From contig JAIERK010000089.1 in the NCBI GenBank assembly GCA_019746975.1, positions 38,528-102,527 of the forward strand: a stretch of 64,000 bases of DNA. Direction: 5' to 3'. Made by a program: the position numbers and the translations under genes. A model generated the notes under the pieces. It saw nothing but the letters and a program-made list of their open reading frames with translations. It was not told the DNA's origin and did not search any database. Each line of letters starts with the position of its first letter. Position 1 is the stretch's first letter. Shown one piece after another: positions 36,551 to 44,859 of the stretch. Origin of the DNA: Candidatus Obscuribacterales bacterium. Lineage in GTDB: Bacteria; Cyanobacteriota; Vampirovibrionia; Obscuribacterales; Obscuribacteraceae.

Positions 36551-37506
36551 TTGTCCTCGCCAACATGAATCGCGGCTTTGGCTGCCTGCTTTTGCTTGTC
36601 GTGGCATTTGCCTTCTACCATGGGAATTGCGTGAAGAATCGCGGGAAGCAATACGTCAAGACCGTCTTCGACGCCACCCTTGGATCCGGGCAGACTGACA
36701 ATCACTGACTGTTTTCGCAGACCGGCATTTGCTCGCGATAGCATCGCGTATGGATTGCGATCCTGACCGTACGCTCGAAGGGCTTCGGAGACGCCCGGCA
36801 ACGGCTTGTCGATCAGACGCGAAAGCGACTCCGGAGTAGAGTCTCGCGGACCCAGACCGGTACCGCCAGTGGTTATTACCAGATCGACCTTCAGCTCGTC
36901 GACAGAATGTCGGACCGATTCAACAATCTCGGCTTCCTCATCAGGTATGGTACGGAACTCCACAACTTCGACGTTATGCACCCCGAGACGATCGACAATG
37001 ATTTGCCCGGACTGATCCTTGGCTGTCCCTGCCGATATTCGATCGGACATCACATATACAGCCGCCTTCGCCTTTCGATCGCCTTTTGGCTTGAAGTCGG
37101 ACTTGCCACCGGTCTTCTTCACAAGAGTTACCTTTTCAATCTCGGCACTCTCGTCGAACATTTTGCACATATCGTAGATCGTTAATGCGGCAACCGAGGC
37201 TGCAGTAAGTGCCTCCATTTCAACGCCGGTTCGCTCCGTCGCCTTCACCGTCGTCTCAATCGAGATCGTGTCCTTTTCAAGCAGATACTCGACACCGACG
37301 AATTCCAGGGCAATCTGGTGGCAATACGGAATGATCTGGCTGGTATTTTTCGCAGCTTGTATGGCTGCCACTTTGGCAACCGGCAACGGATCGCCTTTTG
37401 GGACGTCGTTGTTGCGGATTCGCACGATTGTGTCGGGGCTTACCTTCAGCGTGGCTCTTGCCACGGCGGTCCTGAAAGTGGTTACTTTGCGAGAAATATC
37501 GCGCAT
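36547..37506 (-). CDS. moaC: MoaC-MogA/MoaB fusion protein
   Basis: 319 residues from the ATG at 37506, one base after the moaA stop, with GGAGG 5 nt upstream. Residues 1-136 are MoaC (IQAAKNTSQIIPYCHQIAL, TGVEMEALTAASVAALTIYDMCK), which with MoaA converts GTP to cyclic pyranopterin monophosphate. Residues about 147-319 are a MogA/MoaB-type domain (VMSDRISAG; TTGGTGLGPRDSTPE at 212-226), which adenylylates molybdopterin. The usual HP of PLCHP reads HQ here. Such fusions are known in other bacteria. The two halves act at the first and a late step of the same pathway. Confidence 0.93.
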   Translation of the reverse strand: MRDISRKVTTFRTAVARATLKVSPDTIVRIRNNDVPKGDPLPVAKVAAIQAAKNTSQIIPYCHQIALEFVGVEYLLEKDTISIETTVKATERTGVEMEALTAASVAALTIYDMCKMFDESAEIEKVTLVKKTGGKSDFKPKGDRKAKAAVYVMSDRISAGTAKDQSGQIIVDRLGVHNVEVVEFRTIPDEEAEIVESVRHSVDELKVDLVITTGGTGLGPRDSTPESLSRLIDKPLPGVSEALRAYGQDRNPYAMLSRANAGLRKQSVIVSLPGSKGGVEDGLDVLLPAILHAIPMVEGKCHDKQKQAAKAAIHVGEDK

Positions 37507-37507
37507 C

Positions 37508-38491
37508 TCATCCTCCGATTTCAATCATTGTACGGTTTTGCTGCGCCGCGATCTCCTCCGCAGGCGGATGAGCCTCAGGCTTTCGCAGAAGGGCATAAGA
37601 AATCATCTCGGCGATCTCCTGGTCGGTCGCGCCACTTCGAACTCGGTCCTTGATGTTGATCTCAGCGGGAAAGAAGAGACAGGATTTGATCGATCCGTCT
37701 GCCGTGAGCCGCAGCCGATTGCATGTACTGCAAAAGCTCTCGGACATCGATGTGACGAAGCTCACTGTGCCGGTGTATCCTTTCAGAGCAAAGTCTTTCG
37801 CCACACTGGATGGCTCGGCTGCAAGGGGTACAAGCTCGAAGCGTTGTTCGATCTTGTCACGCATCTCTTTGTACGTGAGGACGCGATCGATCTGCCATTC
37901 ATTATCGCGAAATGGCATGAATTCGATGAAACGAACGTTCATCTCCGTATTCTTGAACTGATCTACAAAGTCCAAAATCTCATCTTCGTTGACACCAGCA
38001 ATCGCAACCACGTTCAACTTAATGCTTGCAAACCCAGCTCTGCGCGCGGCTTCGATACCATCAACAACGCGCTTCAAATCATCACGTCCTGTGAGCTCCT
38101 TGAATCGCATCCGATCAAGACTGTCGATGCTGATGTTCAAATGACTGACACCAGCTGCCTTTAGCTCATCCGCGTAGTCAGCCAAGAGGGTAGCGTTAGT
38201 GGTCATCGCCAGCGTTTTCAATCCACCCAAACTCTTGAGCATCCTGGCGAGACTCGGCAGATCTCGCCGCATCAGCGGCTCTCCACCGGTAAGTCTAATT
38301 TTATCGATACCTCGTTCGACGAAAACTTTCGCAATTCGAAAAATTTCTTCGAACTCCAGAAGCTCCTCGCGCCGCTTCCAGACTATACCTTCCTTGGGCA
38401 TGCAGTAGAAGCACCGCAAGTTGCACTTATCAGTGACCGAGATCCGCAAATAGGTATGCTCTCGACCAAAGCTATCCACAAGCGAGTTCAT
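37508..38491 (-). CDS. moaA: GTP 3',8-cyclase MoaA
   Basis: 327 residues. A radical-SAM enzyme: the [4Fe-4S] cluster motif CNLRCFYC has Cys23, Cys27 and Cys30; the SAM-binding GGEP follows at 69-72. The second C-terminal cluster uses Cys254, Cys257 and Cys271. The protein ends in Gly-Gly, the conserved C-terminal tail that enters the active site of MoaA. It catalyses the first step of molybdenum cofactor synthesis from GTP. Its ATG overlaps the moaE stop (ATGA). Length is normal for the family. Confidence 0.96.
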   Translation of the reverse strand: MNSLVDSFGREHTYLRISVTDKCNLRCFYCMPKEGIVWKRREELLEFEEIFRIAKVFVERGIDKIRLTGGEPLMRRDLPSLARMLKSLGGLKTLAMTTNATLLADYADELKAAGVSHLNISIDSLDRMRFKELTGRDDLKRVVDGIEAARRAGFASIKLNVVAIAGVNEDEILDFVDQFKNTEMNVRFIEFMPFRDNEWQIDRVLTYKEMRDKIEQRFELVPLAAEPSSVAKDFALKGYTGTVSFVTSMSESFCSTCNRLRLTADGSIKSCLFFPAEINIKDRVRSGATDQEIAEMISYALLRKPEAHPPAEEIAAQQNRTMIEIGG

Positions 38492-38964
38492 ACGTTACTC
38501 CGCTGTGGTTGAGCGACAACCGACTGATAACTAGAGTGCGTGTTATTCGCACAAAATTGACAGTTCACCCAGACTACGCTGCCATCTGCATATGTTTCCC
38601 TCTTCCAAATCGGCAGTCTTGCTTTGATCTCGTCGATCAAATAGCGACATGCCTTGAAGGCATCGTCGCGATGAACAGAGGAAACGGCAACACATACGGC
38701 CACGTCATTGATTGCCAGATCGCCTACTCGATGCAAGACTGCTATGTGCAGCACATCGAAGTTGTCTCTCGTCTCTGCCAAAATCCTGGCTGCCTCATTG
38801 ACACACAGCTCGGCGTAAGCTTCGTATGAGAGCTTTTCCACCGCTTTTCCATCGTTGTGATTGCGCACGCGGCCTTCGAAGACGCATATCGCACCGGCCC
38901 GAACATCTTGCACGGATTGCTTCAAATCAAATTCAACAATTGGTTGCTCACTCAGAGAAAACAT
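38488..38964 (-). CDS. moaE: Molybdopterin synthase large subunit MoaE
   Basis: 158 residues from the ATG at 38964 (MFSLSEQPI), with GAGGT upstream; the longer frame would overlap moaD. The catalytic region is recognisable: GAICVFEGRVRNHNDGKAVEKLSYEAY, HRVGDLAINDVAVCVAVSSVHRDDAF, and LPIWKRETYADGSVVWV with the conserved Lys. MoaE with thiocarboxylated MoaD converts cyclic pyranopterin monophosphate to molybdopterin. It lies between moaD (11 bp gap) and moaA (4 bp overlap). Confidence 0.95.
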   Translation of the reverse strand: MFSLSEQPIVEFDLKQSVQDVRAGAICVFEGRVRNHNDGKAVEKLSYEAYAELCVNEAARILAETRDNFDVLHIAVLHRVGDLAINDVAVCVAVSSVHRDDAFKACRYLIDEIKARLPIWKRETYADGSVVWVNCQFCANNTHSSYQSVVAQPQRSNV

Positions 38965-38975
38965 GACTTCGACCT

Positions 38976-39227
38976 CTAGCCACCCGCGACCGGCGGCACG
39001 AAGACTATGACCGCTTGGTCCTCGACGCGATCGCTCCAATTCGCAAATTCATCGTTAACCGCCACCGCCATGCGATCCACCGGAAGCGAGAATGAATACC
39101 GAGCCCGCACTTCATCGTAAAGTTGCGCCAGATCGTCGGCTTCGGTGTCTATGCTCTCCGCAGCCAAACCGCGCTCTTCACGAAGAAGAGCAAAATACTT
39201 GATGTGCACTGTCTTATTGCGCGACAT
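38976..39227 (-). CDS. moaD: Molybdopterin synthase sulfur carrier subunit MoaD
   Basis: 83 residues from the ATG at 39227 (MSRNKTVHIKYFALLREERG). A beta-grasp ubiquitin-like protein with the typical opening KYFALLRE, the central DEVRARYSF and the C-terminal VPPVAGG; the last Gly is thiocarboxylated to donate sulfur. First gene of the Moco operon. The ribosome site is weak, and a longer frame from a TTG at 39251 cannot be excluded. The promoter must lie between here and the divergent gene at 39407. Confidence 0.93.
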   Translation of the reverse strand: MSRNKTVHIKYFALLREERGLAAESIDTEADDLAQLYDEVRARYSFSLPVDRMAVAVNDEFANWSDRVEDQAVIVFVPPVAGG

Positions 39228-39336
39228 CGACAACCCAGCAACTGTTTGCAACTCATAGATTGTGGCATATATTCCTATTTCTTACCATGTAAGTAATAAC
39301 ATGGCGGATAGATGCAACAACACTAAACAGTTGACC

Positions 39337-39364
39337 CGATAACTTTGGTAAAATCCAGTTATCG
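39337..39364. promoter_or_regulatory. Inverted repeat between divergent moaD and MshEN-repeat genes
   Basis: Perfect 8-bp arms CGATAACT (39337-39344) and AGTTATCG (39357-39364) with a 12-bp spacer, so the half-sites are 20 bp, about two helical turns, apart. A TAAAAT sequence lies inside the spacer (39349-39354). It looks like an operator overlapping a promoter; the regulator is unknown. Confidence 0.5.
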
Positions 39365-39406
39365 CATCCAAGTGGCGGCTTGCCAAGCGCATCAGGGGCA
39401 AAAATC

Positions 39407-40630
39407 GTGGCCGACGAGCCGGACGACTTAAAACTCGGAACTCTATTAACCTTTTTCGGCGTTGTGACGGAGCATAACATCAAGCGCGGCTTGGTTTTGT
39501 CAAAACACACCGGACTGCCGCTCGGAAAATGTCTCGTAATGCTGGACTTCGTAACCAACGAAGTAATTCGCGCCGCCATCGAAGCGCAGTCGATGATAAA
39601 GGACAACTTGCTCGACCCTATGTCGGCGCGCGAGGCGATGGGAGTAGTGCACCGCAAGAAGTGGACTCTATCCGACGCGCTCATAGTTCTTGGCGTCGAC
39701 GCATATGCTACACGCGGCACACGCCTCGGCGAGCTCTTGCTCTCCGCAGAACATCTCAACGCGCTTCAGGTCGACATCGCATTGAAAGCCAGTGACGGCA
39801 GCGGCTTGCCGTTGGGTCGAGTGCTTGTTCTGCTGAGCAAACTTTCGGAGCCATCGCTGGATCTTGCCCTCAATCTGCAACGCGAAGTACGCGGCGGAAG
39901 GCTTGAGCGCACGAACGCCGTTGAGCAGCTGCGCAAGGAGCGGGTACAAATATCGTTCGAAGGACGAGATGGAGACAAAGACGACAAGCGGGTTCGCATC
40001 GGCGAGCTCTTGATCGCATCACAGCTTCTGAGCGCGGCAGACGTCAAATCCGCCGTCGAGATGGCAAAAGCCAACGACAAGATGGTAGGCGAGGTTCTGA
40101 TCGAGATGGGCTGGATCTCGCATGAACTGCTGACTGCGGCGCTCCGCCTCCAGGAGATGGTATGGAGCGGAGGCGTGAGCGTATATCGAGCCTCCAGCGC
40201 ACTAAAGCATATCGACAAAAGCGGTCTGGACGCTGAAGACGGGCTTGCAAAGACCGGCTTGAGGACTTCCGACTTCCAGAAGCAGGTTTCGTTCTGCGAT
40301 TTCCTGCGATTGAGCGGATATCTCAACAAGGACATGATGAAGATAATTGTAAAGATGGTGATGGGAGATCCAGAGCTCATCGCAGTTGTGATGAAAAATG
40401 CACGAAGAGAAGGCGATGTATCGAAAGATTTTCTGCGCGAGGCGATCAAACTAAGTTTCAAAAATACCGAGTTGCTAGGATATCTCCTGCGCCAATCAAG
40501 AGCTGACGACAAGGCGCTGATCGACTCAGCTACAATCATGCACGAGCTGCTCAAATCCGGAAAGCTAACGCTCGATCAGGCAGTGGTGAATTTCACCATC
40601 AGAAAAAATGGGCTCGACTTCGATCCCTAG
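39407..40630 (+). CDS. Second stand-alone MshEN-repeat protein
   Basis: 407 residues from the GTG at 39407 (AGGGG upstream); a TTG at 39380 is possible. Three clear 24-5-24 units occupy about residues 9-61, 106-158 and 197-249. The first reads KLGTLLTFFGVVTEHN, spacer KHTGL, then PLGKCLVMLDFV. The second has RLGELLLSAEHLN, spacer DGSGL, then PLGRVLVLLSKLSEPS. The third has RIGELLIASQLLS, spacer KANDK, then MVGEVLIEMGWISHE. A degenerate fourth unit lies near 290-345. Helical linkers separate them. It is a paralogue of the 33009-34223 product; the two flank the Moco operon. No ATPase or output domain. Possible c-di-GMP binding is inferred from the domain. Confidence 0.8.
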   Translation: MADEPDDLKLGTLLTFFGVVTEHNIKRGLVLSKHTGLPLGKCLVMLDFVTNEVIRAAIEAQSMIKDNLLDPMSAREAMGVVHRKKWTLSDALIVLGVDAYATRGTRLGELLLSAEHLNALQVDIALKASDGSGLPLGRVLVLLSKLSEPSLDLALNLQREVRGGRLERTNAVEQLRKERVQISFEGRDGDKDDKRVRIGELLIASQLLSAADVKSAVEMAKANDKMVGEVLIEMGWISHELLTAALRLQEMVWSGGVSVYRASSALKHIDKSGLDAEDGLAKTGLRTSDFQKQVSFCDFLRLSGYLNKDMMKIIVKMVMGDPELIAVVMKNARREGDVSKDFLREAIKLSFKNTELLGYLLRQSRADDKALIDSATIMHELLKSGKLTLDQAVVNFTIRKNGLDFDP

Positions 40631-40805
40631 CGAAACCGCAGCGAAAGCTACTCGGCGCGATCATGTACCGGGGCTTCAAGTCTGCTAAGCTCACGTCGAT
40701 CAAGCGCGCTTTGCCTCGCGACGAGGATCAGGCTTGATGGAATGCGCCAAACGCGGTGCGCATCATGTTTTTGAAAAATCGAAAATCACGATGAGGATGA
40801 AGAGA

Positions 40806-42797
40806 ATGAACGCTTCCAAAACGCAGGCACCTTACGGATCCTGGAAATCCCCAATCGGAGCGGACGCAATCGCATCAAGCTCTCTTCGTCTCGGTGCGCT
40901 CTGCTACGACGGCGATAACCTCTACTTCCTCGAAGGCAGACCGCAAGAGGGTGGGCGTCAGGCGCTCGTGGTGAGGCGAATCGATGGTCACATGGAAGAT
41001 GCTCTGCCTTCCACGTTCAACGTCAGGACTTTAGTTCATGAATATGGCGGCGGTGCCTTCACCGTCGACAACGGCGCTGTTTTCTTCGTCAACTATAAAG
41101 ACCAGAGAGTATGGGTTAAGCCCGAAGGCAAAGAGCCGGAGGCGATCACTGCCGAGAGCAAGATGCGTTTTGCCGATCTGGTTGTCGATCGCCGGCGCGA
41201 ACGCCTGGTCTGTGTTATGGAAGACCACACGGACGCTTCGAGAGAGCCGCAAAACAAGATAGTATCCATCAGTTTTAAAACCAATACTGGTGCTGTTAAG
41301 CCAGAGGTCCTCGCCGAGGGTCATGATTTTTATGCATATCCCCGGCTCAATCCAGACGCCGACATTCTCAGCTACATATGCTGGCAACACCCGAATATGC
41401 CCTGGGACGGAACGGAGTTGCATATCGCAAAGCTGGGCGCCGACGGACTAATTGCTCAAGATATTCTTGTCGCTGGAAGCAAGACGGACTCTGTATTCCA
41501 ACCGACCTGGTCTCCCGACGGCAAACTCTACTTTGTTGACGAACCAAAGGGATGGTGGAATCTATTCGTAATTGCAGAGCCCCAAGAAACCTTTGGTGGA
41601 GTCGTCAACGTAGTCTCAGTAGCTCCGATGGAGGCTGAATTCGGGCTACCCTTGTGGGTGTTCGGAATGTCGACTTATAGCTTCCTCGATAACAGCAGCA
41701 TCGTATGCACCTACAACCTGCATGGCAACTGGCATCTAGGAATTATCCAGGAGACAGCACCGTCCAAGTACAAGCTGTCGTCGATAACTTCGTCGTACAG
41801 CGACTTCAGCGGCATCGTATCCAATGGCTCGAAGGTGGCATTGCACGCCGGCAGTCCTTCTACTGTCGGCACAATCGTGGAGTTCGACACCCAATCGCGA
41901 GTCTTTCACACAATCAAAACTAGCTCTTCAATGAAGATTGACTCAGGCTACCTGTCTGCACCGCAGGTTATCGAATTCCCAACCGATCGGGGCAACGCAT
42001 TCGCCTTCTACTATCCGCCAGCCAATCAGGATTTCGCCGCACCCGCCAACGAACTTCCACCACTTCTGGTTAAGAGTCATGGCGGTCCGACCGGCTCTAC
42101 ATCAACGAATCTCAGCCCTGGCATTCAATACTGGACGAGCAGAGGATTCGCGGTTGTCGACGTCAACTACGGAGGAAGCACCGGGTACGGACGCGAGTAC
42201 CGCAAGCGACTTGACTTCTCGTGGGGCATCGTCGATGTCAACGATTGCGCCAACGCGGCTCGCTATCTCGTGAAGCAAGGACTGGTCGACGGCAATCGCC
42301 TTGCCATCACCGGCGGTAGCGCTGGCGGTTACACCACATTATGCGCTTTAACCTTCCTCGACGAATTCAAAGCCGGAGCCAGCCACTTCGGGATCGGTGA
42401 TATCGAAGCATTAGCCCGAGATACGCACAAGTTCGAATCGCGATATCTAGACTATCTCGTGGGTGCGTACCCAGAGCAGAAGCAGGTTTATCTGGACCGT
42501 TCGCCGATCAACTTCACCGACAAACTCAACTGTCCCGTGATCTTCTTCCAGGGACTGGAGGATGCAGTAGTGCCGCCCAATCAAGCCGAGGCGATGGTCA
42601 ATGCCCTGAAGAAGAAAGGACTGCCGGTCGCGTATATCGCCTACGAAGGCGAACAACATGGCTTCCGAAAAGCAGAGAACATCAAACGCACAATCGAAGC
42701 CGAGTTTTACTTCTACTCCAAAATCTTCGGATACAAACCAGCCGATGAAATCGAGCCCGTCACTATCGAGAACCTGAGTATAGGCGCGAAGCACTAG
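40806..42797 (+). CDS. S9-family serine peptidase (prolyl oligopeptidase type)
   Basis: 663 residues from the ATG at 40806, with GAGG 9 nt upstream; in-frame ATGs up to 40734 are less likely. The N-terminal part is a beta-propeller (repeats such as QPTWSPDGKLYFVDEPKGWWNL). The C-terminal alpha/beta-hydrolase domain carries Ser505 in GGSAGGY, Asp586 in LEDAVVP and His618 in GEQHGF. It begins with SHGGPTGSTS and a DVNYGGSTGYGREYR motif, typical of acylaminoacyl/dipeptidyl peptidases of family S9C. No signal peptide, so it probably cleaves short peptides in the cytosol. Confidence 0.92.
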   Translation: MNASKTQAPYGSWKSPIGADAIASSSLRLGALCYDGDNLYFLEGRPQEGGRQALVVRRIDGHMEDALPSTFNVRTLVHEYGGGAFTVDNGAVFFVNYKDQRVWVKPEGKEPEAITAESKMRFADLVVDRRRERLVCVMEDHTDASREPQNKIVSISFKTNTGAVKPEVLAEGHDFYAYPRLNPDADILSYICWQHPNMPWDGTELHIAKLGADGLIAQDILVAGSKTDSVFQPTWSPDGKLYFVDEPKGWWNLFVIAEPQETFGGVVNVVSVAPMEAEFGLPLWVFGMSTYSFLDNSSIVCTYNLHGNWHLGIIQETAPSKYKLSSITSSYSDFSGIVSNGSKVALHAGSPSTVGTIVEFDTQSRVFHTIKTSSSMKIDSGYLSAPQVIEFPTDRGNAFAFYYPPANQDFAAPANELPPLLVKSHGGPTGSTSTNLSPGIQYWTSRGFAVVDVNYGGSTGYGREYRKRLDFSWGIVDVNDCANAARYLVKQGLVDGNRLAITGGSAGGYTTLCALTFLDEFKAGASHFGIGDIEALARDTHKFESRYLDYLVGAYPEQKQVYLDRSPINFTDKLNCPVIFFQGLEDAVVPPNQAEAMVNALKKKGLPVAYIAYEGEQHGFRKAENIKRTIEAEFYFYSKIFGYKPADEIEPVTIENLSIGAKH

Positions 42798-42882
42798 CGC
42801 TCCTCAGTCGATCGAATCGTCGACGATTGAGCAGCCTTGAAACTATGGCCTGCGAGGAATGACTGGTCAACTAGTCGACATT

Positions 42883-43105
42883 GGTTTACTCGCGGACCTT
42901 CCAAGTCTGTTCCTCGCGATCGGCGGAACAGGTTTCGAAGGTAGCTGCCTGAGCTCCTTGTGCGATATTAGCAATCAGGAATATTTTCATCTCGTTTTTT
43001 ATACGTAACTGCCAATATTCTCGAGAGGTATTAGCAATGCGAGATATTTTTCCAGCGATTTTTATATCGAAGTACTAATACCTATCTTCTGACGTCGTCG
43101 TTGAG
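42883..43105 (+). repeat. Structured non-coding repeat, copy A
   Basis: About 220 bp matching copy B at 50230-50453 in the same orientation. Three blocks are identical between the copies: 22 bases (42961-42982), 26 bases (43024-43049) and 27 bases (43056-43082). Spacers have drifted. Internally, GGTATTAG (43027-43034) is inverted at CTAATACC (43075-43082), and TATTAGCAAT occurs twice as a direct repeat. It is not coding in any frame. It could be a MITE-like element, a structured RNA or a protein-binding array. Confidence 0.75.
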
Positions 43106-43250
43106 CGAGCTCTTTTCAGAGATCTTGAGGAAACGGTCAGAACCCTCTGTTCACACGTCCAGCGCTGCCGCGTTACAATCGATCGTCGATCGCAATTTTT
43201 ACTAGTTTATTTAGTAGTACAAAAATCCACAAAAACAGCGCAGGGTGCAT

Positions 43251-43271
43251 GATTTGACGATTCGTCAAATC
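43251..43271. promoter_or_regulatory. 21-bp palindrome
   Basis: 10-bp arms GATTTGACGA and TCGTCAAATC around a single central base, too tight for an RNA hairpin loop without fraying. It resembles a dimeric DNA-binding site, but no gene start lies nearby. Confidence 0.5.
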
Positions 43272-43274
43272 GAA

Positions 43275-43312
43275 AAGCGCTCAGACACAGCCTTTGCCGT
43301 GCCTGAGCGCTT
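43275..43312. other. Long hairpin next to the palindrome
   Basis: Arms AAGCGCTCAG (43275-43284) and CTGAGCGCTT (43303-43312), with CAC/GTG pairing further in. It has no T-tract. It may belong to an RNA structure or act as a 3' end of the peptidase transcript. Confidence 0.5.
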
Positions 43313-43419
43313 CGTAGCAACCCTGCGATATTCCTGCGCATACTATCTCACCGCCGTTGACCCCGGAAACGAGCGTTTTCACCAGGTACCGAGCGCCGTG
43401 AGGCGTATGCAAAAGCCAC

Positions 43420-43451
43420 GAGCCGGACGGCTACAGAAGCTCGTCCGGCTC
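43420..43451 (-). terminator. Hairpin overlapping the end of the TerC gene
   Basis: 10-bp arms GAGCCGGACG and CGTCCGGCTC; one arm codes for the C-terminal DEPDE of the TerC protein and the other lies just past its stop. GC-rich with no T-tract, so a weak terminator candidate. Confidence 0.45.
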
Positions 43452-44381
43452 GTCCGGTTTCTTCGCTCCGTCCGACTTCACGTTCCAGATGCTGTCGTCG
43501 GACTTCGACTTTCCTGACATGTCGATGATGTCGCCATCATCGTCGCTGTCGTCTTCTTGAGGCTGTTCATCAGCATCCGCAGGAGTCGAGCTCTTGTTGC
43601 GCTTGAACAACCTGAGGATGAGCGAAAACAGCCAGGTCAGAGGCGCGAAGAACATTTGCACCGATCGGGCGGCGATGCCCATCGTGTAAGACAGGAACCG
43701 AAGGAGTGGTCCGAACATGATTTGCAGAATCCTGAATTTGCTGTATAGCAGCCCGGAAGCAATGATTGCGCCGATGGCGAGCAGTTTTCCAAGCTCTGAG
43801 ACATGGAAGTGAAACAGCTCTTCGGCAAACAACTGAATTCCGACAGCTCCAACCAGCACGTATGCGATTGACTCGAGGATCGGATACTTCTTCATCAGTC
43901 CGACGAAAAAGCCCGCGACGAATCGCATCGCAAGGATACCGATGAAAACACCGACGACGACAACCCAGAGCTTTGGGCTCAGAGCGACTGCGGCGATAAC
44001 GTTGTCGATGGAGAATGCCAGATCTGCCAACTCGACACTGATAACAGTGGCCCAGAAGGACTGATCCGACGCCTCCTCTCCTTTCTTACCGCCCGCCTGC
44101 TTCTCCTCGTGTTGACCAAGATGCGAGAACATCAGGTAAACAAGGTAGGCCGCGCCGATAAACTTGATCCACGGATTTGCAATCAAGAATGTCACGAAGG
44201 CCAAAGTCAATCCTCGGAACACGTAGGCTCCGATGAGACCGGCTCTTAGAGCCCATTTCTGCTGCTTATCCGGCAAGTGAGACACCATCGCGGCGATAAC
44301 CATGGCGTTATCGACCGACAGGAGGCCCTCAAGAATCACCAGTGAGATGATCACCGGTAAGGCATTGATTATTTCGGTCAT
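43431..44381 (-). CDS. TerC-family membrane protein (putative metal exporter)
   Basis: 316 residues from the ATG at 44381 (MTEIINALPV), with GGGAAG just upstream; a longer TTG-initiated frame is unlikely. Seven to nine TM helices with the two TerC signature motifs: LEGLLSVDNAMVIAA in TM1 and SVELADLAFSIDNVIAA in the middle, each with the Asp-Asn pair thought to bind metal. The C-terminal 60 residues are acidic and soluble. TerC/Alx/YkoY proteins export Mn2+ or support metalation of exported proteins; the metal here is not known. The gene is convergent with the peptidase gene and lies near a nickel/cobalt-type transporter. Confidence 0.9.
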   Translation of the reverse strand: MTEIINALPVIISLVILEGLLSVDNAMVIAAMVSHLPDKQQKWALRAGLIGAYVFRGLTLAFVTFLIANPWIKFIGAAYLVYLMFSHLGQHEEKQAGGKKGEEASDQSFWATVISVELADLAFSIDNVIAAVALSPKLWVVVVGVFIGILAMRFVAGFFVGLMKKYPILESIAYVLVGAVGIQLFAEELFHFHVSELGKLLAIGAIIASGLLYSKFRILQIMFGPLLRFLSYTMGIAARSVQMFFAPLTWLFSLILRLFKRNKSSTPADADEQPQEDDSDDDGDIIDMSGKSKSDDSIWNVKSDGAKKPDEPDELL

Positions 44382-44859
44382 AGAGCTTCCCGACTCTGTA
44401 CGGCGGCATGAGAGACCGCGCACGAGGTCTTGGAAATCAGTCCATCGCGGACTAATCTCCAACAACCCACGATGAAGGGGTAGTCAATTTGCGACGATCA
44501 GGAATGAAGTGCTTTTGTCTGGATGAAGCTTCTCAGAGATCTGGAAAAGACTTTGGAACAGTAAAACCTAGAGTCTTAATATCACTAATTTCAACTGAAA
44601 CTAAGGCGCTTATCAGGTGACGTTCTTAATCTTGCAAATATTCGGGGTAGGTAAAGCGCTTCCTAGCAAGGCTTCGCAAGTCTCTAAGATTGAGCGCTTA
44701 AGCCTTGCGCAAACCGCTCCACCCTGACATCAACAGCTCTCACAGCCACACCACCCTGACAACCGAGGTCAAAAAAATCCTCCGGAAGTGGTGACGAAGG
44801 AAGGGTGGGGACGCAGCTTTCTCGCTGCGCCCCACTGAAACGCGTGGTCTCCAGCTCGG
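44382..44859. other. Intergenic region between two metal transporters
   Basis: 478 bp. It holds the leader of terC and the 3' end of the NiCoT-like gene. The leader was inspected for a yybP-ykoY manganese riboswitch and none was convincing. The only structure seen is the hairpin at 44805-44835. Confidence 0.5.
44805..44835 (-). terminator. Hairpin after the NiCoT-like gene
   Basis: GTGGGG plus CGCAGC paired with GCTGCG plus CCCCAC (one bulged base), 6-nt loop, about 25 nt past the stop at 44860. Very stable, but without a T-tract. Confidence 0.6.

Larger units (their letters stand above)
42798..43430. other. Long intergenic region holding a repeated element and several palindromes
   Basis: 633 bp between the convergent ends of the peptidase and TerC genes. 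It contains copy A of a structured repeat (42883-43105), a 21-bp near-perfect palindrome (43251-43271) and two hairpins. An ORF of 90 codons crosses the palindromes but has no protein-like character. Confidence 0.6.

Noticed and set aside
37268..38164. 298-codon plus-strand ORF opposite moaC and moaA
   Set aside because: Lies antisense to two well-identified genes; its composition is that of a shadow frame and it has no family match.
39766..40554. 262-codon minus-strand ORF, Ser/Arg-rich
   Set aside because: Antisense shadow of the MshEN-repeat gene; biased composition reflects the opposite coding strand.
42930..42960. tRNA T-loop-like sequence (ggtttcgaagg) in repeat copy A
   Set aside because: No cloverleaf can be drawn around it and the matching position in copy B does not keep the stem.
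44382..44700. yybP-ykoY manganese riboswitch upstream of the TerC gene
   Set aside because: TerC relatives are often under this riboswitch, but the conserved motif strings could not be found in the right order on the minus strand.
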